Source: Bradyrhizobium paxllaeri (GTDB lineage Bacteria > Pseudomonadota > Alphaproteobacteria > Rhizobiales > Xanthobacteraceae). Taken from it: DNA of 64,000 nt. The position numbers were made by a program, and so were the translations under genes. Where the stretch lies: positions 4,898,001 to 4,962,000 of the forward strand of contig NZ_CP042968.1 in assembly GCF_001693515.2 (NCBI RefSeq). Reading direction: 5' to 3'. The notes beneath the pieces were generated by a model. That model had not been told where the DNA came from. It saw only the letters and a program-made list of their open reading frames with translations, and ran no database searches. Below, in pieces: positions 8,941 to 18,369 of this stretch. Within the stretch, counting starts at the first letter, position 1. The number at the start of each line of letters is the position of its first letter.

Positions 8941-9807
8941 TCACTTGCACGGCTTGGAATCCCTGACGTCAAACTTGCCCATCGCGCCCGCAATCACGAA
9001 ATCATTGTAATCGAGCACCAGCGCGCGGGAGACGCCGTTCTCGAACAGCTCGAACGACATGGCGTAAACCGGCGTCTGCTCGCCTTCCTTGGTCTTGGCG
9101 TCGCGGTCGTAATAGCTGACGGTCACCGGCCAGCGGGTCAGCGCCTTCATCTGGTCGTTGGCGGTCGCGGGATCGGGCGTCGCGATGCTGCGGGTGCCCG
9201 GGATCGGCTGCCCGATCACCGACAGCGTATTGTAGACCTTCTCGCCATTGTCGGAGCCATCGTAGACCATCAGTTCCAGCACCGACTTGCCCTCACGGGC
9301 GGCCGCGATGATGTGCTGGATCTGCTCGGTCGGGAATACCACCTTGCCGTCGAGCTCGAATGTCTTCGCAACAGGCTGCTTCAGCTTGACCGAGATGCGG
9401 TCGCCGACCCGCTCCGCCATACCATCGATCGGAGCGGAATCGGCATCGTTCATCCGGCTATTGATCTTGAAGCGATAGCTCTTGCCGGCGCCGTCCTCCC
9501 AGGAATGCGAGCGCAGATCGCTCAGCGTCAGCTTACCCTCGCCGCTGTCGAGTTCCGACACCTGGCGGAAGTCGGAGGTGTAGCCCTCGCAGGCGCTCCC
9601 TGAGAAATTGTAGAGAATGCGTCCGCGCGCGCCCGAGATCGCATTGGTCCCGCGCGACTTGACCAGCTTCAATTCATACAGCGCCTGATGGGAAAGAAAC
9701 GGCCCGCTGGCGCCCGCCAGCGCCGGTCCGTTCGAAAAGCCGGATAGCAGGGTCGCGGCAACCGAGAACGCCAACGCACGAACCGGAATCGGGAACGAGC
9801 TAGCCAT
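8941..9807 (-). CDS. eipB: Cell envelope integrity protein EipB (DUF1849)
   Basis: 288-residue periplasmic protein of the DUF1849/EipB family, beta-spiral proteins needed for envelope stability in Brucella. A signal peptide (about residues 1-31, ending PALAGA) precedes the conserved HQALYELKLVKSRG start of the mature domain. Two cysteines, C73 (SACEGY) and C287 (SKPCK), sit where the family has its structural disulfide. The length agrees with the family. It is a single gene on the minus strand with about 250 non-coding bases upstream. Confidence 0.92.
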   Translation of the reverse strand: MASSFPIPVRALAFSVAATLLSGFSNGPALAGASGPFLSHQALYELKLVKSRGTNAISGARGRILYNFSGSACEGYTSDFRQVSELDSGEGKLTLSDLRSHSWEDGAGKSYRFKINSRMNDADSAPIDGMAERVGDRISVKLKQPVAKTFELDGKVVFPTEQIQHIIAAAREGKSVLELMVYDGSDNGEKVYNTLSVIGQPIPGTRSIATPDPATANDQMKALTRWPVTVSYYDRDAKTKEGEQTPVYAMSFELFENGVSRALVLDYNDFVIAGAMGKFDVRDSKPCK

Positions 9808-10063
9808 GTCCAGTTTTTTCCTCGAAGGGAGATTCGGTTACATTAGTGATGGCTCCATTGCGTCGCAACTAGGGCGGGGTTACGAAAACGTAAGAATTGG
9901 AGACCGAAGCGCCCTGTTTTTCGATGTTTTCGGGCAGGATCTGCGCTCGATCACGGCAGAGGACGCCGAGCCGCCGTCGCTTGCAACTAGAGGCGCGATG
10001 CGCGAAACAATGCGCGCCTGATAGAAGTCAGGGCATAGTCACAACAAGCGGGGACACAAAAAC

Positions 10064-10531
10064 ATGGCGAGCACGGTCGAACAGAAGCTGGCGGCACAAG
10101 GTATCGTCCTGAACGAGCCCCGCACCCCGATGGCGAACTATGTCGGCTTCGTGCGCACGGGCAATCTGCTGTTCGTCTCCGGCCAGGTCTGCGCCAATGC
10201 GGAAGGCAAGCTGATCGCCAAGGGCAAGCTCGGCGCCGGCGTCACCATCGAACAGGGCTACGCCGCGGCGCAGGGCTGTGGGGTCAACCTGCTGGCCCAG
10301 GTCAAGGCCGCGCTCGGCGATCTCGACAAGGTGGTCCGCGTCGTCAGGCTTGGCGGCTTCATCAATTCCGCGCCTGATTTCCTCGACGGACCCAAGGTGC
10401 TCAACGGCGCCTCCGACCTGATGGTGACGGCCTTCGGCGACAAGGGCCGCCATGCCCGCACCACCGTCGGCGTGGCTTCGCTGCCCTCGGACGCCGCCGT
10501 CGAGGTCGACGCCATCTTCGAAGTGTCCTGA
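10064..10531 (+). CDS. RidA family protein
   Basis: 155-residue RidA/YjgF-superfamily protein of the longer type, with NYVGFVRTGNLLFVSGQVCANAEGKL at the front and ARTTVGVASLPSDAAVEVDAIFEV at the end; the latter corresponds to the archetypal catalytic-Arg strand (HARTTVGV). It probably hydrolyses imine-type intermediates. The glycerophosphodiesterase gene begins 15 bases downstream on the same strand, so the two likely form an operon. Confidence 0.9.
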   Translation: MASTVEQKLAAQGIVLNEPRTPMANYVGFVRTGNLLFVSGQVCANAEGKLIAKGKLGAGVTIEQGYAAAQGCGVNLLAQVKAALGDLDKVVRVVRLGGFINSAPDFLDGPKVLNGASDLMVTAFGDKGRHARTTVGVASLPSDAAVEVDAIFEVS

Positions 10532-10546
10532 GCGGAGAGCTCTCTC

Positions 10547-11299
10547 GTGCGTGCCCCGGACTGGCTGACGGCGCGGCCGGTCGCTCATCGCGGCCTGCAT
10601 GATATTGCGCGCGGCATCGTCGAAAACATGCCGGCGGCCGCGCAGGCCGCCGTCGACGGTAATTTCGCCATCGAATGCGATATCCAGCTTTCGTCCGATG
10701 GCGAGGCGATGGTGCATCATGATAACGCGCTTGGCCGCCTCACCGAGGGTTCTGGTGCGTTGCTGGGCAAGACCGCGGCCGAACTCAAGGCGATCACGTT
10801 CAAGAACACGCCGGAGCGGATGATGACGCTCGGCGATCTCTGTTCGCTCGTCGCCGGCCGTGTGCCGCTGGTGATCGAAGTGAAAAGCCATTTCGATGGC
10901 GACCGCCGGCTGGTGAAGCGAATGGCGGAGGTGCTCGCCTCCTATGACGGCCCCGCGGTCGGCATGTCCTTCGATCCGGATCAGGTGTTGGCGCTGCGCG
11001 AACTGATCCCCGGCCGCGCCCGCGGCATCGTCGCCGAACGCAAGTATACCGCCGAAGAATGGCCGGAAGCATCAGTGGAACAGCGTCGCGGCATGACGCA
11101 TCTGCGCCACTCCTTCTGGAGCCGGCCGGATTTCGTCGCCTATTGGGTCAACGAACTGCCCGCGGCCGCCCCCTGGATCGCCCGCAACATCTTCGGCCTG
11201 CCGCTGCTCGCCTGGACGGTACGCACACCCGAGCAGCGCGCCCGTGCTGCACGCTACGCCGACCAGATGATCTTCGAGGAGTTCCTGCCGGGAACCTGA
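10547..11299 (+). CDS. Glycerophosphodiester phosphodiesterase family protein
   Basis: 250-residue GDPD-family hydrolase that splits glycerophosphodiesters into glycerol-3-phosphate and an alcohol. The metal and acid-base residues are visible: AHRG (H14, R15), VEN (E26, N27), ECDIQ (E43, D45) and VHHD (H57/H58). A GTG start follows AGCGGAGAGC, a fair ribosome site, 15 bases after ridA. No signal peptide is seen, so it is probably cytoplasmic (UgpQ-like). Confidence 0.92.
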   Translation: MRAPDWLTARPVAHRGLHDIARGIVENMPAAAQAAVDGNFAIECDIQLSSDGEAMVHHDNALGRLTEGSGALLGKTAAELKAITFKNTPERMMTLGDLCSLVAGRVPLVIEVKSHFDGDRRLVKRMAEVLASYDGPAVGMSFDPDQVLALRELIPGRARGIVAERKYTAEEWPEASVEQRRGMTHLRHSFWSRPDFVAYWVNELPAAAPWIARNIFGLPLLAWTVRTPEQRARAARYADQMIFEEFLPGT

Positions 11300-11402
11300 T
11301 CCGCGCCGTGCGGCCTTGAAGTCGTCGTTGCAATGCACGATCTTTGGGGTGGTCACCATGGGCGATGGCTGATCGCATCATGGGACCGGTCCGATTTTCT
11401 AG

Positions 11403-12641
11403 ATGGCATCATCCGAAATCACCCTCGAAGCCGTCCCCTCCGTCAGCGACATCAAGGCTGCGGAATGGGACGCCTGCGCCAATCCGGCAGGCGATCCGAA
11501 CAGCCTTGAACATCTCGACACGCTGGCCCCGCGCAGCGGCTCCTGTGCCCTTGCAAAGCCGCCCTATAACCCCTTCGTTTCGCACGCGTTTTTCGCCGCC
11601 GTGGAGGCGTCCGGCTCGGCCTGCGCCCGCACCGGCTGGGGCCCGCGCCATCTGCTGGCCCGGCTCGACGGCGAGATCGCCGGCGTCGTGCCCTGCTATC
11701 TGAAATCGCATTCGCAAGGCGAATATGTCTTCGACCGCGGCTGGGCCGACGCCTATGAACGTGCAGGCGGACGTTATTATCCGAAACTGCAGGTCTCGGT
11801 GCCGTTCACGCCCGCCACTGGGCCGCGGCTGTTGATCCGCGACGGCGTCGACCGCGAGCTGATCGGCTCGGCGCTGGCACGCGGACTGATGGCGCTCTGC
11901 AACGCGACCGGCGCCTCCTCCGTGCATGTGACCTTTGCCCGCGAGGCGGAAGCAAAATTGCTGGGCAAGCACGGCTTCCTGCAGCGGAACGACCAGCAGT
12001 TTCACTGGCACAACGAAGGCTACGGCACTTTCGACGATTTCCTGAATTCGCTGAACTCACGCCACCGCAAGTCGATCAAGCGCGAGCGCCGCGAAGCGGT
12101 GGCCACCGGGGTCACCATCCACCGTCTGACCGGCGCCGACATCACCGAGGAGGCCTGGGACGCGTTCTTCGCGTTCTACATGGAGACCGGCTCGCGCAAA
12201 TGGGGCCGCCCCTATCTCACCCGCAAATTCTTCTCGCTGATCGGCGAGAGCATGAGCCGCGACGTGATGCTGGTGATGGCCAAGCGCAACGGCCGCTGGA
12301 TTGCAGGCGCGATCAACTTTGTCGGGTCCGATACGCTGTTCGGCCGCAACTGGGGCGCGATCGAGCATCACCCGTTCCTGCATTTCGAGGTCTGCTACTA
12401 TCAGGCCATCGATTTTGCGATCGAGCGCGGCCTGAAAATCGTCGAAGCCGGCGCGCAGGGCGAGCACAAGCTGGCGCGCGGCTACCTGCCGCAAACCACC
12501 TACTCCGCGCATTTCATCGCCGATCCTGATTTGCGCCGGGCGATCGCAGACTACCTGAAGCGCGAGCGCGCCTATGTGGCGGAGGTCGGGCGCGAGTTAA
12601 CGGAAGCCGGCCCGTTCCGCAAGGCCGCCGACGAGGCTTGA
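11403..12641 (+). CDS. GNAT-like N-acyltransferase (COG3146, FemAB-related)
   Basis: 412-residue protein of the family annotated as peptidogalycan biosynthesis or predicted N-acyltransferase. Characteristic segments are PYNPFVSHAFFAAVEASGSA near residue 60, LNSRHRKSIKRERREA in the middle, and GRNWGAIEHHPFLHFEVCYYQAIDFAIERG in the second GNAT-like half. The substrate is unknown. No membrane helix is evident. It is followed 50 bases later by the HIT gene. Confidence 0.85.
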   Translation: MASSEITLEAVPSVSDIKAAEWDACANPAGDPNSLEHLDTLAPRSGSCALAKPPYNPFVSHAFFAAVEASGSACARTGWGPRHLLARLDGEIAGVVPCYLKSHSQGEYVFDRGWADAYERAGGRYYPKLQVSVPFTPATGPRLLIRDGVDRELIGSALARGLMALCNATGASSVHVTFAREAEAKLLGKHGFLQRNDQQFHWHNEGYGTFDDFLNSLNSRHRKSIKRERREAVATGVTIHRLTGADITEEAWDAFFAFYMETGSRKWGRPYLTRKFFSLIGESMSRDVMLVMAKRNGRWIAGAINFVGSDTLFGRNWGAIEHHPFLHFEVCYYQAIDFAIERGLKIVEAGAQGEHKLARGYLPQTTYSAHFIADPDLRRAIADYLKRERAYVAEVGRELTEAGPFRKAADEA

Positions 12642-12691
12642 CCTGTTCGGCTGCCGACGTGAAATTGAAATCAAACCTCGAGGGAAAAGCC

Positions 12692-13114
12692 ATGCCCGCC
12701 TATGACACCAACAACCCCTTCGCAAAAATCCTGCGCGGCGAGTTTCCCTGCCATAAGGTCTACGAAGATGACCATGTGCTGGCGTTCCTCGACATCATGC
12801 CGCGCTCGCCCGGCCACACGCTGGTGATCCCGAAAACCCCTGCCCGCAACATTCTCGACATCACCCCCGACGATTACGCCCATGTCGCGCGCGCCGCCCA
12901 CAAGATCGCCGCCGCTGCGATGAAGGCGTTCAAGGCCGACGGCATCACCGTGCAGCAATTCAACGAGCCCGCCGGCGGACAGGTCGTGTTCCACCTGCAC
13001 ATGCACGTGATGCCGCGCCATGACGGCGTGGCGCTATTGCCGCCCGCGAGCCGCAAGGAGGATGTGACGGTGCTGGAGGACAACGCGACCAAGCTGATGG
13101 CGGCGTTGGGTTGA
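12692..13114 (+). CDS. HIT family protein (histidine triad hydrolase)
   Basis: 140-residue HIT protein, a nucleotide-phosphoramidate hydrolase or transferase. The catalytic histidine triad is HLHMHVMPR at about residues 105-113. The front has NPFAKILRGEFPCHKVYEDDHVLAFLDI and PGHTLVIPK, as in the Hint branch. The ATG at 12692 has GAGGGAAAAGCC upstream; an in-frame ATG at 12638 overlaps the preceding gene and would add an atypical 18-residue lead. Confidence 0.93.
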   Translation: MPAYDTNNPFAKILRGEFPCHKVYEDDHVLAFLDIMPRSPGHTLVIPKTPARNILDITPDDYAHVARAAHKIAAAAMKAFKADGITVQQFNEPAGGQVVFHLHMHVMPRHDGVALLPPASRKEDVTVLEDNATKLMAALG

Positions 13115-13117
13115 ATC

Positions 13118-13282
13118 TTATCCTCCCCTTGAGGGAAGGATCGGTTCGCATGCAATGCGAACCGAGGTGGGGTGACGGTCTCTCCACCTCCAACAGTGTT
13201 CGTGTTGATAGACCGTCACCCCGCCCCGTCACGCATCTTGCGATGCGTGACGACCCGCCCCCTCAAGGGGCGGGTGAAGCAC
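13118..13282. repeat. Multi-hairpin rhizobial intergenic repeat
   Basis: A compound element of nested inverted repeats: GGTTCGCATTGCATG-type arms around 13142-13166, GGTGACGGTCT (13171-) against AGACCGTCACC (13210-), a GTCACGCATCTTGCGATGCGTGAC hairpin near 13228-13251, and outer arms CCTCCCCTTGAGG and CCCTCAAGGGGCGGG. I recognise the layout from Bradyrhizobium intergenic spaces. It sits between the convergent HIT and trmO genes. Confidence 0.8.
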
Positions 13283-13284
13283 AC

Positions 13285-13776
13285 CTACTCCCCCTCCACA
13301 TCCCCGCTCTTCTGTGCCGCCAGCGGCGAGAATTCGCAGCGGTCCGGCTTGACGTCGAGCAGCGGCGTCTCGTCGAGACAGTCGAGGCCGCGCACCAGGA
13401 TCGTGTTGCCCTCGACGCCAACGAACTTCACGATCGATGTGCCGATCGGATTCGGTCGCACCGGCGAGCGCAGCGAGAAGGTGCCGCGGGTTTTCTGGTT
13501 GTTCTTCGGGCTTTGCAGCACCAGGTCGCGGCGCGACTGGTGCAGCCAATAGATCACTTCGAGATTTTCGTAGAAATCGACGCCCTTGATCGCGGGCACC
13601 CAGGGCTCGAAGATTTCGAGCCGGCAGACCGGGCCGTCCTGGCGGCCTTGCCGCGGCGTCTCCAGTCGCGATTTCCAGGGCGTGCGGATGCGGCCGACAA
13701 AGACGAGCCCAGCATCGCGGGCCGGCGGCACATCGACGGTGAGTTCGCCCTCGCGGATTTCGTTTTCTCGAACCAT
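13285..13776 (-). CDS. trmO: tRNA (N6-threonylcarbamoyladenosine37-N6)-methyltransferase
   Basis: 163-residue TrmO/TsaA (UPF0066) protein, which methylates t6A37 in some threonine tRNAs using SAM. The signature RSPVRPNPIGTS is visible, preceded by KTRGTFSL and the GVDFYENLEVIYWLHQSRRD region. The length fits short bacterial TrmO lacking the C-terminal extra domain. It starts three bases after the inferred original stop of the broken binding-protein gene upstream. Confidence 0.92.
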   Translation of the reverse strand: MVRENEIREGELTVDVPPARDAGLVFVGRIRTPWKSRLETPRQGRQDGPVCRLEIFEPWVPAIKGVDFYENLEVIYWLHQSRRDLVLQSPKNNQKTRGTFSLRSPVRPNPIGTSIVKFVGVEGNTILVRGLDCLDETPLLDVKPDRCEFSPLAAQKSGDVEGE

Positions 13777-13779
13777 TTT

Positions 13780-14750
13780 CTAATCCAGTGAAATGTTGAG
13801 CGCCTTTATCACACCTGCCCATCGCGCGCGATCGGTCGCGACGAATTTATCGATCTCGGCCTGGCTTTTGGGCCGCAGCGGCGGGAAACCGACCTTGTCG
13901 AGCGAGGCGCGGAACGCGTCATCGTCAGCGCCTTGTTCAAACTGGCGGTGAGCTTTTGTGCGACATCGTCGGGCAATTTGGCGGGCGCGGAGACGCCATA
14001 CCAGACGCTGACGCCATAATCCGGATAGCCGCTTTCGGCCATGGTCGGCACGTCAGGCAGATCGGGGATGCGCTGCGCGGAACTCACGGCCAGCGGCCGC
14101 AGCAAGCCGCCCTTGACCGGCGGCAAGGCCGTACCGAGCGTATCGAACATCAACTGGATATTGCCTGACAGCAGGTCCGTCAGCGCCGGGCCTGCGCCCT
14201 TGTAGGCGACGTGGACCATGTCGACGCCGGCCATCTGCTTGAACATCTCGCCGGCGAGGTGAATCGTACCGCCGGTTCCGGCCGAGCCGAAATTGAGATT
14301 TCCCGGATTCTGCTTCGCATAGGCCACGAACTCCGCGACCGTCTTGGCGGGTACGGAAGGATGCACCTCCATCACCACAGGGAGATCCGTGACCAGCGTG
14401 AGCAGGCGGAAATCCTTCTGGGGATCATAGGGCAGCTTCTTGTAGAGCAGCGGGTTGAGCACGAAAATCGACGCCGCCGTGAAGAACAGCGTGTAGCCGT
14501 CGGGCTCGGAGCGCGCCGCGGCTTCCGCGCCGATCGCGCCTTGGGCGCCGGCCTTGTTCTCGACCACCACCGCCTGCTTCAGGTCACGCGCCAGATATTC
14601 GCCGACCATGCGTCCCAGCACATCGGTCGGGCCGCCCGCGGCATAGGGCACGATCAGCTTGATCGGGCGGACCGGATATTCCGCTGCTTGGGCTTGCGGC
14701 ACGGCAAAGATCAGCGCGCAGGCCAGCGCCGGCAGTTTCAGCCAGTTCAT
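13780..14750 (-). pseudogene. Bug/TctC-type solute-binding protein, frameshifted near 3' end
   Basis: Periplasmic receptor of the tripartite tricarboxylate family. A signal peptide (to about residue 22, PQAQAA) precedes EYPVRPIKLIVPYAAGGPTD and PDGYTLFF, both typical. The open frame ends at 13809, but after ASLNKALT the sequence turns into MTRSAPRSTRSVS, unlike the family. One base before GATGACGCG (around 13921-13926) seems lost: the neighbouring frame then continues DDAFRASLDKVGFPPLRP to a TAG at 13780, the usual family ending. The length 971 is one short of a multiple of three, in agreement. It is either a real pseudogene or a single-base sequence error. No TctA/TctB genes are nearby, as is usual for Bug proteins. 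Confidence 0.85.
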
Positions 14751-14809
14751 TTTTGTTTCCCCGACGTTTCTTATACGCCGGAGAGTAGCGGATTATCGGC
14801 GGCCTGCAA

Positions 14810-15154
14810 TCAACCGAGCCACCATTTCCCAACCACGAGGACGATCTCACCGGAGACCACGCCGGCAAAGATCGAGCGCCGCGTCAGCATGAACACCGCA
14901 AAGCCGGCGGCGACCGCACCATAGCGCAGCCAGTCCGGTACGCCCGCCAGCACGCCCGGCGGCTGCACCAGGATTTGCGCGATGACGCCGGCGAGGATCG
15001 CGGTCGCCACCGCCCTCACCCACACCAGAACTTCCGAGCCCTCGTCGACACCGGCGCCAAACCACAGCCCCGCCATCCGCCAGATCTCATTGGGCAGGAA
15101 GCCGGCGAGCACCAGGATCAACAGCGCCTGCGGGCTGCCGAAGAACTCACTCAT
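14810..15154 (-). CDS. AzlD family branched-chain amino acid exporter subunit
   Basis: 114-residue small membrane protein with about four hydrophobic segments (ALLILVLAGFLPNEIWR, VWVRAVATAILAGVIAQIL, WLRYGAVAAGFAVFML, SIFAGVVSGEIVLVVGKWW). AzlD proteins form a two-part exporter with AzlC. The ATG overlaps the azlC stop by four bases (ATGA), the standard arrangement. The longer open frame upstream of 15154 is shadow of azlC. Confidence 0.9.
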   Translation of the reverse strand: MSEFFGSPQALLILVLAGFLPNEIWRMAGLWFGAGVDEGSEVLVWVRAVATAILAGVIAQILVQPPGVLAGVPDWLRYGAVAAGFAVFMLTRRSIFAGVVSGEIVLVVGKWWLG

Positions 15155-15894
15155 GCGCGCGCCCTCTCCCGCCACCAGTGAAAACCGTAGGCGATGGAGC
15201 CGGCCATGATGCCGCTGATGAGAATATCGACGCCGGTATGCAGCATCGAGATCAACGGAAACAGCGCGAGCCCGAGCACCAGCGCCAGCACGTCGGAGAT
15301 ATGCCGGCAATTGCGCGCGGTCGACAGCAGGAACGCCAGCGGCGTCAGCAGCAGGATCGCCGCGCCGAACAGCGGCGGCAGCTTGGCAGCCAGACCATAG
15401 CCGAGCGTGGTCGCGATCATGCACACGGTAACGAGCCCGCAGCCGAGCCCATGTGTGAACGCAATGCGCCGCTCGCGCGGCACTTTTGGCAACAGCCGGT
15501 AGCATTCGACCCACAGGGTGACGGCGATGAAATGCGTGACCAGTACGAGGTGACGGCGCCTGGTCTTGGGCGTTTTCATCAGCGGCAACACCGACACCAC
15601 CATCGGAAACAGCCTGATGGCGCTGACGGTGACCGCAATCGCCGCCTGCACCGCGGTCGCGCCGGAGCCGAGCGTCGAAATCAGGATGATCTGCGCCGGC
15701 CCCGCCCAGACCAGGATCGTACTGCCGAGCACCCAGCCCAGGCTGAACCCGCTGTCATGGGCCAGCGCGCCGATGCCGAGATAGGTCGCAAACAGCACCA
15801 GCGTCAGTACCGTGGATGCAACCGAGCTCATACCCCATGCGAAGGCGCGGAGCGGGCTTTTCCATTGGAGAGAGTCGAGCGGAGGTAGTGCCAC
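15151..15894 (-). CDS. AzlC family branched-chain amino acid exporter subunit
   Basis: About 247-residue inner-membrane protein of the AzlC/YgaZ family. Conserved segments are FATYLGIGALAHDSGFSLGWVLGSTILVWAGPAQIIL and SAIRLFPMVVSVLPLMK, with a second bundle after WVECYRLLP. The start is taken as GTG at 15894, giving a short cytoplasmic lead (VALPPLDSLQWKSPLRAFAWG); ATG at 15828 would cut into the first helix. It is coupled to azlD. Substrates cannot be predicted beyond branched-chain or other hydrophobic amino acids. Confidence 0.87.
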   Translation of the reverse strand: MALPPLDSLQWKSPLRAFAWGMSSVASTVLTLVLFATYLGIGALAHDSGFSLGWVLGSTILVWAGPAQIILISTLGSGATAVQAAIAVTVSAIRLFPMVVSVLPLMKTPKTRRRHLVLVTHFIAVTLWVECYRLLPKVPRERRIAFTHGLGCGLVTVCMIATTLGYGLAAKLPPLFGAAILLLTPLAFLLSTARNCRHISDVLALVLGLALFPLISMLHTGVDILISGIMAGSIAYGFHWWRERARA

Positions 15895-15973
15895 GGGTGA
15901 CCGGTGAGGTTGAGTTCGCTGGGCATAGGGCTGGCGAAAGCAGCCCGCGTCAAGCAAGCGAGGCTCAGGGCGG

Positions 15974-16477
15974 CTATGCAATCCGCAGCGGTGACGCGCG
16001 GCTGGCTTTGTCAAAGGCGACAACCCAGTCACGCTGCTCCTCGGTGTCCGGCACGATCACGCCGCGGGCCGCTCTGATCAACGCAAGCGCTTCCTCGGCC
16101 TCAATACCCGAACAGATCATTGCGCAAGCAGCGATAATGGACGATCGGCCAATCCCTGCCCGACAGTGAACCGCAATCGAACGACCGCTGGCAATACCGT
16201 CAGCTATCGAACGGGCCACCTCCAACGTTCGCTCGGCTTCCGGCACGCCACGATCCGGAATCGGAAAAGAGATGAACTCGATTCCGCTCGCCCGGCAAAG
16301 CTCGGATTCCCGCTGCAATCCAAGTTCAGAGACCTCCTCCCGTTCGAGAAGACTTACGACCAGATCGACGCCCGAAGTCTTCCATCCAGTGATGTCCACC
16401 TCCAACCAATCATCGGCGCGAGGACGGGCCATAATGGCGAGCCGACCTGGCATCTCTATCCAGTGCAATCGGGACAT
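15974..16477 (-). CDS. Dual-specificity/tyrosine phosphatase-like protein
   Basis: 167-residue cysteine phosphatase. The P-loop HCRAGIGRS gives nucleophile C105 and R111, and PIPDRGVPE supplies a likely general acid D75. The opening LHWIEMPGRLAIMARPRADDWLE and the VVSLL..EEVSELGL region are typical of a bacterial DUSP-like family. The protein lacks a signal peptide. The substrate is unknown. It is followed downstream by azlC on the same strand, about 80 bases away. Confidence 0.9.
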   Translation of the reverse strand: MSRLHWIEMPGRLAIMARPRADDWLEVDITGWKTSGVDLVVSLLEREEVSELGLQRESELCRASGIEFISFPIPDRGVPEAERTLEVARSIADGIASGRSIAVHCRAGIGRSSIIAACAMICSGIEAEEALALIRAARGVIVPDTEEQRDWVVAFDKASRASPLRIA

Positions 16478-16528
16478 TCGAGCCTCGACCTATCCAGCAA
16501 GGAGCTTACGCTGTCCGGAGTTGGCGCG

Positions 16529-17065
16529 TTAACGCCAGCCAATCCCGGGATAGACTGCATCGAACAGCCCAACCCATACCATCATCGCGCAGGCGCCAAG
16601 CGTCATCGCGGAGGCAATTCTCACCTGCGTCTGCACGAACGCCCTCTTCGTCCATATCACGTAGGCCAAAACCGCGGATATGAGTACCGGGGCGACGACA
16701 ACCCACACTATTGCGAAAAGAAAATGTTTCACAACACCCCACAGGTAGGGAATGCTGTCGATGTTGAGCTTCAAGACGGCATCAACGACTTGTATGAGCA
16801 AAACACTCACCAACAGCGCAATAATCGCGCGTGCGGCCATGCCGTAGCGGTAGACATAGAACAGGAACACCGAGAAGCTCCAGGCGAGGCACAGAGCAAC
16901 CTTCTCCCATCTGACGGTGCTACTTATCCAGTAGCCAGGGCTCGGGGCTTTAACGGCCCACAACAATGCATTTTGCCAATCCGCATCCAGCGAAAGCCAC
17001 AGCACCAGGCTCCCTGCACATAAAATCCAATGAGCGAGACGCTCTACAAATCCAGGCCGATTCAC
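16529..17065 (-). CDS. Hypothetical multi-pass membrane protein
   Basis: 178-residue protein with five likely membrane helices: ILCAGSLVLWLSL, KVALCLAWSFSVFLFYVY, AIIALLVSVLLIQVVDAVL, FLFAIVWVVVAPVLISAVLAYVIW and IASAMTLGACAMMVWVGLF. I do not recognise a family. It lies about 50 bases upstream of the phosphatase gene on the same strand, so the two may be co-transcribed. Composition and helix regularity support coding. Confidence 0.7.
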   Translation of the reverse strand: MNRPGFVERLAHWILCAGSLVLWLSLDADWQNALLWAVKAPSPGYWISSTVRWEKVALCLAWSFSVFLFYVYRYGMAARAIIALLVSVLLIQVVDAVLKLNIDSIPYLWGVVKHFLFAIVWVVVAPVLISAVLAYVIWTKRAFVQTQVRIASAMTLGACAMMVWVGLFDAVYPGIGWR

Positions 17066-17209
17066 AATTGTCAGTTCGCTTGCGGGAAGTTTCCGACAAG
17101 CTACGCAAGCGGCTCAAATAAACAAAGAACAATCGGAGATTGATTCCCGGACATCGCGGAGCTCGCATCGGGCGCGCATTCGCGCGCCCGATGGCTCATC
17201 CGCGCTACT

Positions 17210-18190
17210 TCACCCCGGCACGCCTCTATTCCTCAGCACAAAACACGCACCGCCCGCCTTGCGGATGCTGTTGCAGAGGCCGTCGGCTTCGCCGCGCGTG
17301 TCGGCGCCGAAGCGCACCTGGTAGAACGTGGCCGGGCCGCGGCTGCGCAGGCGCGAGGTGAGGATAGAGGGGTCGCGATTGCCAATCACGCTCGAAAGGC
17401 GCGAGACCGCGCGTCCATACATCGCGAGCGCCTTGTCGCGGGAAAAGCCGGCGGCGAGCTGCACGCCCCATTGCTTCGCGGCGGCGAGCTTCACGCGCTC
17501 CTCCAGACCGGCGACGAAGGGATTGGGCGCCTGTTTCAGGAGCGCCATCAATGCGCGGCAGCTCGAAGCCGGGATTCGTTCGGGCTGTTTGCCGCCCTTT
17601 CCCGCTCTTGCCCAATCTTCCACCGTGGAGCCGGTAATGGCGAGCACGTAGTTGCGCGTCTCCTGCGGCATCGGACCGGTGCCGGCAAGCCACTCCTGCA
17701 CCCGGCGCGGACCGGCATTGTAGGCGGCAGCCGCGAGCCCCAGATTGCCGAACTGCTCGCGCAGTTCGGCGAGGAACTCCGCCGACTTCGGCAGCGCCTG
17801 CACCGGATTGAAGGGGTCGAGCAGGCCGCGATCGTTCGCGGTGCCCGGCATGAATTGCGCAATGCCCTGCGCGCGCTCGCCGCTACGCGTCACCGGCCCT
17901 ACCGCGCCCGGCTGAAAGCGGCTCTCCTGCCAGATCACGCGCGCGAAAAATTCCAACGGCAGGTTCGACTCCCGCGCCGCCGATTCAATCATCAGGCACA
18001 TCGCCTCACGCGCCTCGCTTTCGCGCGCCGGGGCGTCCGCCTTCCGGATCGCGGTCGCGCTCGACCGGGTGGCCTCACCCGCATCCTCGGCGCCGGCGCT
18101 CGCAAACGAGGCCAACAGCAATACCGTGCACCATAGGGCGCGAAGAAACCGACCTCTTGGCATGGCAGCTCGCAATCCGGGGAAGCGCAT
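17210..18190 (-). CDS. Lytic murein transglycosylase (SLT family) with SPOR-like C-terminus
   Basis: 326-residue secreted peptidoglycan-cleaving enzyme. A signal peptide (about residues 1-34, ending FASAGA) is followed by a lysozyme-like SLT domain with FFARVIWQESRFQPGA, where E89 is the catalytic acid, then ERAQGIAQFMPGTA and LAAAAYNAGPRRV. The last 75 residues (FYQVRFGADTRGEADGLCNSIRKAGGACFVL) look like a SPOR-type peptidoglycan-binding domain with its two cysteines. An alternative ATG at 18163 gives a shorter leader. Confidence 0.92.
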   Translation of the reverse strand: MRFPGLRAAMPRGRFLRALWCTVLLLASFASAGAEDAGEATRSSATAIRKADAPARESEAREAMCLMIESAARESNLPLEFFARVIWQESRFQPGAVGPVTRSGERAQGIAQFMPGTANDRGLLDPFNPVQALPKSAEFLAELREQFGNLGLAAAAYNAGPRRVQEWLAGTGPMPQETRNYVLAITGSTVEDWARAGKGGKQPERIPASSCRALMALLKQAPNPFVAGLEERVKLAAAKQWGVQLAAGFSRDKALAMYGRAVSRLSSVIGNRDPSILTSRLRSRGPATFYQVRFGADTRGEADGLCNSIRKAGGACFVLRNRGVPG

Positions 18191-18369
18191 TGCAGGAAAA
18201 CGTTAAGTCAAACGATCATGGCTTGCAGGTGGATCCACCGTTCCAGTGCCGTCCACGGCCTTTTTGCACTGCAATTGCGCGGAAATCCCTGCTTTCGGAA
18301 CCGCCGTTAGTTTACGTTAATGCCGCATTTTGCGCCGGGCGGACTTCTGCGGGGAGCAAAGCGGGGTAA

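Noticed and set aside
9806..10021. 71-codon plus frame before ridA
   Set aside because: Starts on the eipB start codon, has no conserved look, no good ribosome site.
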